In this document: one piece after another, positions 5,838 to 7,344 of the stretch
How positions within the stretch are numbered: the first letter of the stretch is position 1
How the letters are laid out: each line of letters starts with the position of its first letter
From: an uncultured Bacteroidota bacterium
GTDB lineage: Bacteria; Bacteroidota; Bacteroidia; Bacteroidales; SZUA-534
Assembly: GCA_937885735.1 (NCBI GenBank)
Contig: CALABN010000305.1
Location: 1 to 7,344 of the forward strand
Length of the DNA stretch: 7,344 bases
Reading direction: 5' to 3'
The notes under the pieces: model-generated
Told to the model about the DNA's origin: nothing
What the model saw: the letters and a program-made list of their open reading frames with translations, nothing else
Database searches by the model: none
Position numbers and translations under genes: made by a program

Positions 5838-6461
5838 ATGCAATATATTGTAATAGAGGGGAATATTGGTGCTGGCAAGTCTAGTTTGGTCGATTTGCTG
5901 TCGAAGGATACGGGAGCGCGCGTGGTGCTTGAGCAGTACGCCGACAATCCGTTTCTGCCAAAATTCTATTCCAATCCTGAAAAGTACAGTTTCCCGCTTG
6001 AACTGTCGTTTTTGGCTGGACGCTATCGTCAATTGAATGAGAAGGTTACGCAACCCGACTTGTTCCAGACGCTTACCATAGCCGACTATTATTTTGTCAA
6101 GTCGCTGATTTTTGCCCGCATCACATTGGGCGACGATGAATACAACCTTTACCGCCAACTTTTTGACATTATCTGGCAAAGCATTCCAATGCCGTCGCTG
6201 TATGTCTATCTTCACTCGTCGGTGGATAGGGTGATGCGGAATATCAAGATGCGCGGACGCGAATACGAGCAGAATATCGACCCCGAGTACCTGAAACGTG
6301 TCCAGCAGAGTTACCTTGACTATTTCAAGACTGCGAGCCGTTTCCCTATTGTGGTGATAGACACTACAAATCTTGATTTTGTGCACAATGCCGATGATTA
6401 CCAAAAGGTTAAGTCCGCTATCTTGGACCACGAATATCCTAACGGGGTGACGTACTTTTGA
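5838..6461 (+). CDS. Deoxynucleoside kinase (dGK/dAK/dCK family)
   Basis: Phosphorylates the 5'-hydroxyl of deoxynucleosides with ATP for salvage; cytoplasmic. The 207-aa length is typical of bacterial members. Visible are the P-loop GNIGAGKSS (8-16), the LEQYADNPFL segment (31-40) with the catalytic-base Glu E32, the substrate-side R62 in LAGRYRQL, D83 in IADYYFVKSLIF at the position of the family D-R-S-type motif (here DYY), and the LID arginine region RGREYE (139-144). It continues with the ID-P-E-Y-L-K-R-V...Y-L-D-Y-F helix common to the family. The exact base preference (dG, dA or dC) cannot be read from sequence alone, so no symbol is given. It is transcribed divergently from the tsaC-type operon across a 204-bp gap and stands alone. 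Confidence 0.93.
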   Translation: MQYIVIEGNIGAGKSSLVDLLSKDTGARVVLEQYADNPFLPKFYSNPEKYSFPLELSFLAGRYRQLNEKVTQPDLFQTLTIADYYFVKSLIFARITLGDDEYNLYRQLFDIIWQSIPMPSLYVYLHSSVDRVMRNIKMRGREYEQNIDPEYLKRVQQSYLDYFKTASRFPIVVIDTTNLDFVHNADDYQKVKSAILDHEYPNGVTYF

Positions 6462-6484
6462 TAATTGAGAATGCAGAATTAAAA

Positions 6485-6519
6485 GCCAAAGGCCAACGGC
6501 TAACAGTCAACGGCAAAAG
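6485..6519. repeat. Five degenerate heptanucleotide units, consensus GCCAACG
   Basis: Units start at 6485, 6492, 6499, 6506 and 6513: GCCAAAG, GCCAACG, GCTAACA, GTCAACG and GCAAAAG. Every unit begins with G and has A at positions 4 and 5. Confidence 0.75.
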
Positions 6520-6537
6520 TCTAAATTTCAAATGAAA

Positions 6538-6579
6538 AACTCTATGTTAACTCTGAGCAACTCTGTGTTAACTTTAAGT
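6538..6579. repeat. Two tandem 21-base units
   Basis: Units 6538-6558 and 6559-6579 share 17 of 21 bases by hand, beginning AACTCTRTGTTAACT. All four differences are transitions. Twenty-one is three times seven, the period of the neighbouring blocks. Confidence 0.75.
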
Positions 6580-6588
6580 TACACGGAG
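6561..6588. repeat. Imperfect inverted repeat
   Basis: CTCTGTGTTAACTT (6561-6574) and AAGTTACACGGAG (6576-6588) are near reverse complements with one G-T type mismatch and one extra base. It could fold as a hairpin between converging genes, but no T-run follows it on either strand, so I do not call a terminator. Confidence 0.55.
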
Positions 6589-6611
6589 AACCACAGAGAA
6601 GACATAAGTGA

Positions 6612-6645
6612 GTGAAATGATTAACGATTAGTGGTTAATATTCAC
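6612..6645. repeat. Two-part inverted repeat with heptad-like core
   Basis: ATTAAC (6620-6625) pairs with GTTAAT (6634-6639) around an 8-base loop, and GTGAA (6612-6616) pairs with TTCAC (6641-6645) outside it. The core also reads as 7-base steps: ATTAACG, ATTAGTG, GTTAATA. Confidence 0.5.
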
Positions 6646-6660
6646 AATTGAAATACAACG

Positions 6661-6695
6661 AACTTAAAACTTATAACGTACAGCGTACAACTTTC
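6661..6695. repeat. Five degenerate heptanucleotide units, consensus AACTTAC
   Basis: Units start at 6661, 6668, 6675, 6682 and 6689: AACTTAA, AACTTAT, AACGTAC, AGCGTAC and AACTTTC. The block ends seven bases before the stop codon of the converging pssA gene. Confidence 0.7.
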
Positions 6696-6701
6696 CCCTT
6701 C

Positions 6702-7344
6702 CTATTTCTGAACCTTGCCGATAATCGACATCAGCACGTACACAATCACTATTGCTGGAATGGCGCCAAACTGCATAGTGGCTATCAGCAGAACGCAAAT
6801 GGCAAGGAAGATGTAGCGGATTTGGTTGCCCTTGAATCCCCAAGTCTTGAATTTAAGTGAGAACAACGGCAATTCGCAGATTAGCAGAATCGACATTACA
6901 AGCGAAAGCGGAATCATCACTTCAGGTGTGATGATGTATTGAGCAAACCAGCCGTCGGCATTGTATTTCATGATGAAAGGCATTGATGCCCAAATCATTG
7001 CGTTGGCAGGAGTTGGCAGTCCGATGAACTTGTCGGTCTGGCGCTCGTCGATGTTGAATTTTGCCAGACGCAGGGCTGAAAATCCTGCCATAATGAAAGG
7101 CAGAAGGCAAAGCAACATTGTGCCGAATGGCAAGTTGGCAATGTTTTCGCCGTTTGTATTAAGATGTTGGCTTACAAGCATAAATGCAATTGCCGAAGGC
7201 GCAACACCGAAACTGATGTCGTCGGCAAGCGAGTCGAGTTCCTTGCCAATGGCCGAGGGAGCGTGCAGTGCGCGGGCGGTCATTCCGTCGAAGAAGTCGA
7301 ACACGGCGGCGATGAGAATGAACAAGCCAGCCAATGTGAGGTTT
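6702..7344 (-). CDS. pssA: CDP-diacylglycerol--serine O-phosphatidyltransferase (N-terminus outside window)
   Basis: Integral-membrane enzyme condensing CDP-diacylglycerol with serine to give phosphatidylserine, the precursor of phosphatidylethanolamine. The frame is open to the window edge. A TTG at 7332-7334 could be read as a start, but the residues before it (NLTL) continue a membrane helix, so the gene is truncated by the window, not short. The CDP-alcohol phosphotransferase signature D-x2-DG-x2-AR-x8-G-x3-D-x3-D is complete (DFFDGMTAR...GKELDSLADD, 7221-7298). Several hydrophobic helices follow (e.g. GTMLLCLLPFIMAGF, MIPLSLVMSILLI, YIFLAICVLLI). The segment FSALRLAKFNI followed by FIGLPTPANA is characteristic of type II PssA. 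The gene converges on the deoxynucleoside kinase. Confidence 0.93.
   Translation of the reverse strand, partial: NLTLAGLFILIAAVFDFFDGMTARALHAPSAIGKELDSLADDISFGVAPSAIAFMLVSQHLNTNGENIANLPFGTMLLCLLPFIMAGFSALRLAKFNIDERQTDKFIGLPTPANAMIWASMPFIMKYNADGWFAQYIITPEVMIPLSLVMSILLICELPLFSLKFKTWGFKGNQIRYIFLAICVLLIATMQFGAIPAIVIVYVLMSIIGKVQK

Larger units (their letters stand above)
6462..6701. other. Non-coding stretch made largely of degenerate short repeats
   Basis: These 240 bases lie between converging genes. I see no credible gene or RNA here. Most of the length belongs to several short-period repeat blocks (listed separately), which suggests intergenic repeat expansion rather than regulatory DNA for either neighbour. 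Confidence 0.65.

Noticed and set aside
5745..6431. Minus-strand open frame of 228 codons
   Set aside because: It is antisense to the clearly recognised deoxynucleoside kinase and has no recognisable motifs.
6485..6695. CRISPR array
   Set aside because: The repeats are 7 or 21 bases, degenerate and without unique spacers, unlike the ~24-40 base conserved repeats and spacers of CRISPR.
6648..6860. Plus-strand 70-codon open frame
   Set aside because: It begins in the short-repeat stretch and runs antisense through pssA; there is no support for coding.
7332..7334. TTG as the start codon of the phosphatidylserine synthase
   Set aside because: The frame continues to the window edge and the residues before TTG extend a membrane helix; the family needs additional N-terminal sequence.

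Overview
The window looks like a chromosomal segment of a member of the Bacteroidota, probably Bacteroidales-like. Three things suggest this: a signal peptide/TPR/membrane/coiled-coil/SpoIIE-phosphatase architecture typical of that phylum, upstream sites resembling the TAnnTTTG promoter element, and housekeeping proteins with Bacteroidales-like wording. The organism is an inference; no rRNA or other definitive marker is present.

Layout. (1) Positions 1-2850 hold two tandem, same-strand genes ending in the same PP2C/SpoIIE-type phosphatase module. The upstream gene is cut by the window start and only its last 156 codons are visible. The downstream gene is complete (744 aa). The two share 455 identical bases (1-455 = 2380-2834). 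The next five sense codons and the stop encode the same thing with different synonymous codons. A 145-bp spacer with an 8-bp perfect palindrome separates them. (2) 2923-3573 is ribulose-phosphate 3-epimerase (rpe) with a near-consensus promoter. (3) 3597-5633, minus strand, is a tight three-gene cluster read as threonylcarbamoyl-AMP synthase (tsaC type), then a secreted protein made of ten diverged ~34-residue repeats, then a small lipoprotein. The last two overlap by ATGA. (4) 5634-5837 is a divergent promoter region with a 9-bp inverted repeat. (5) 5838-6461 is a deoxynucleoside kinase. (6) 6462-6701 is a 240-bp non-coding stretch built largely of degenerate short repeats with a 7-base period. 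(7) 6702-7344, minus strand, is phosphatidylserine synthase (pssA), with its N-terminus beyond the window end.

How the parts relate. rpe, tsaC, the deoxynucleoside kinase and pssA are unrelated housekeeping functions (pentose phosphate pathway, tRNA t6A modification, nucleoside salvage, phospholipid synthesis). The accessory interest is in the tandem phosphatases: an AT-rich, probably extracytoplasmic TPR sensor is joined to a GC-richer phosphatase module that is identical between neighbours. This suggests gene conversion of a shared output domain. The uncharacterised repeat-protein/lipoprotein pair is the second candidate for new biology. I found no CRISPR array, transposase, tRNA, rRNA or phage gene.
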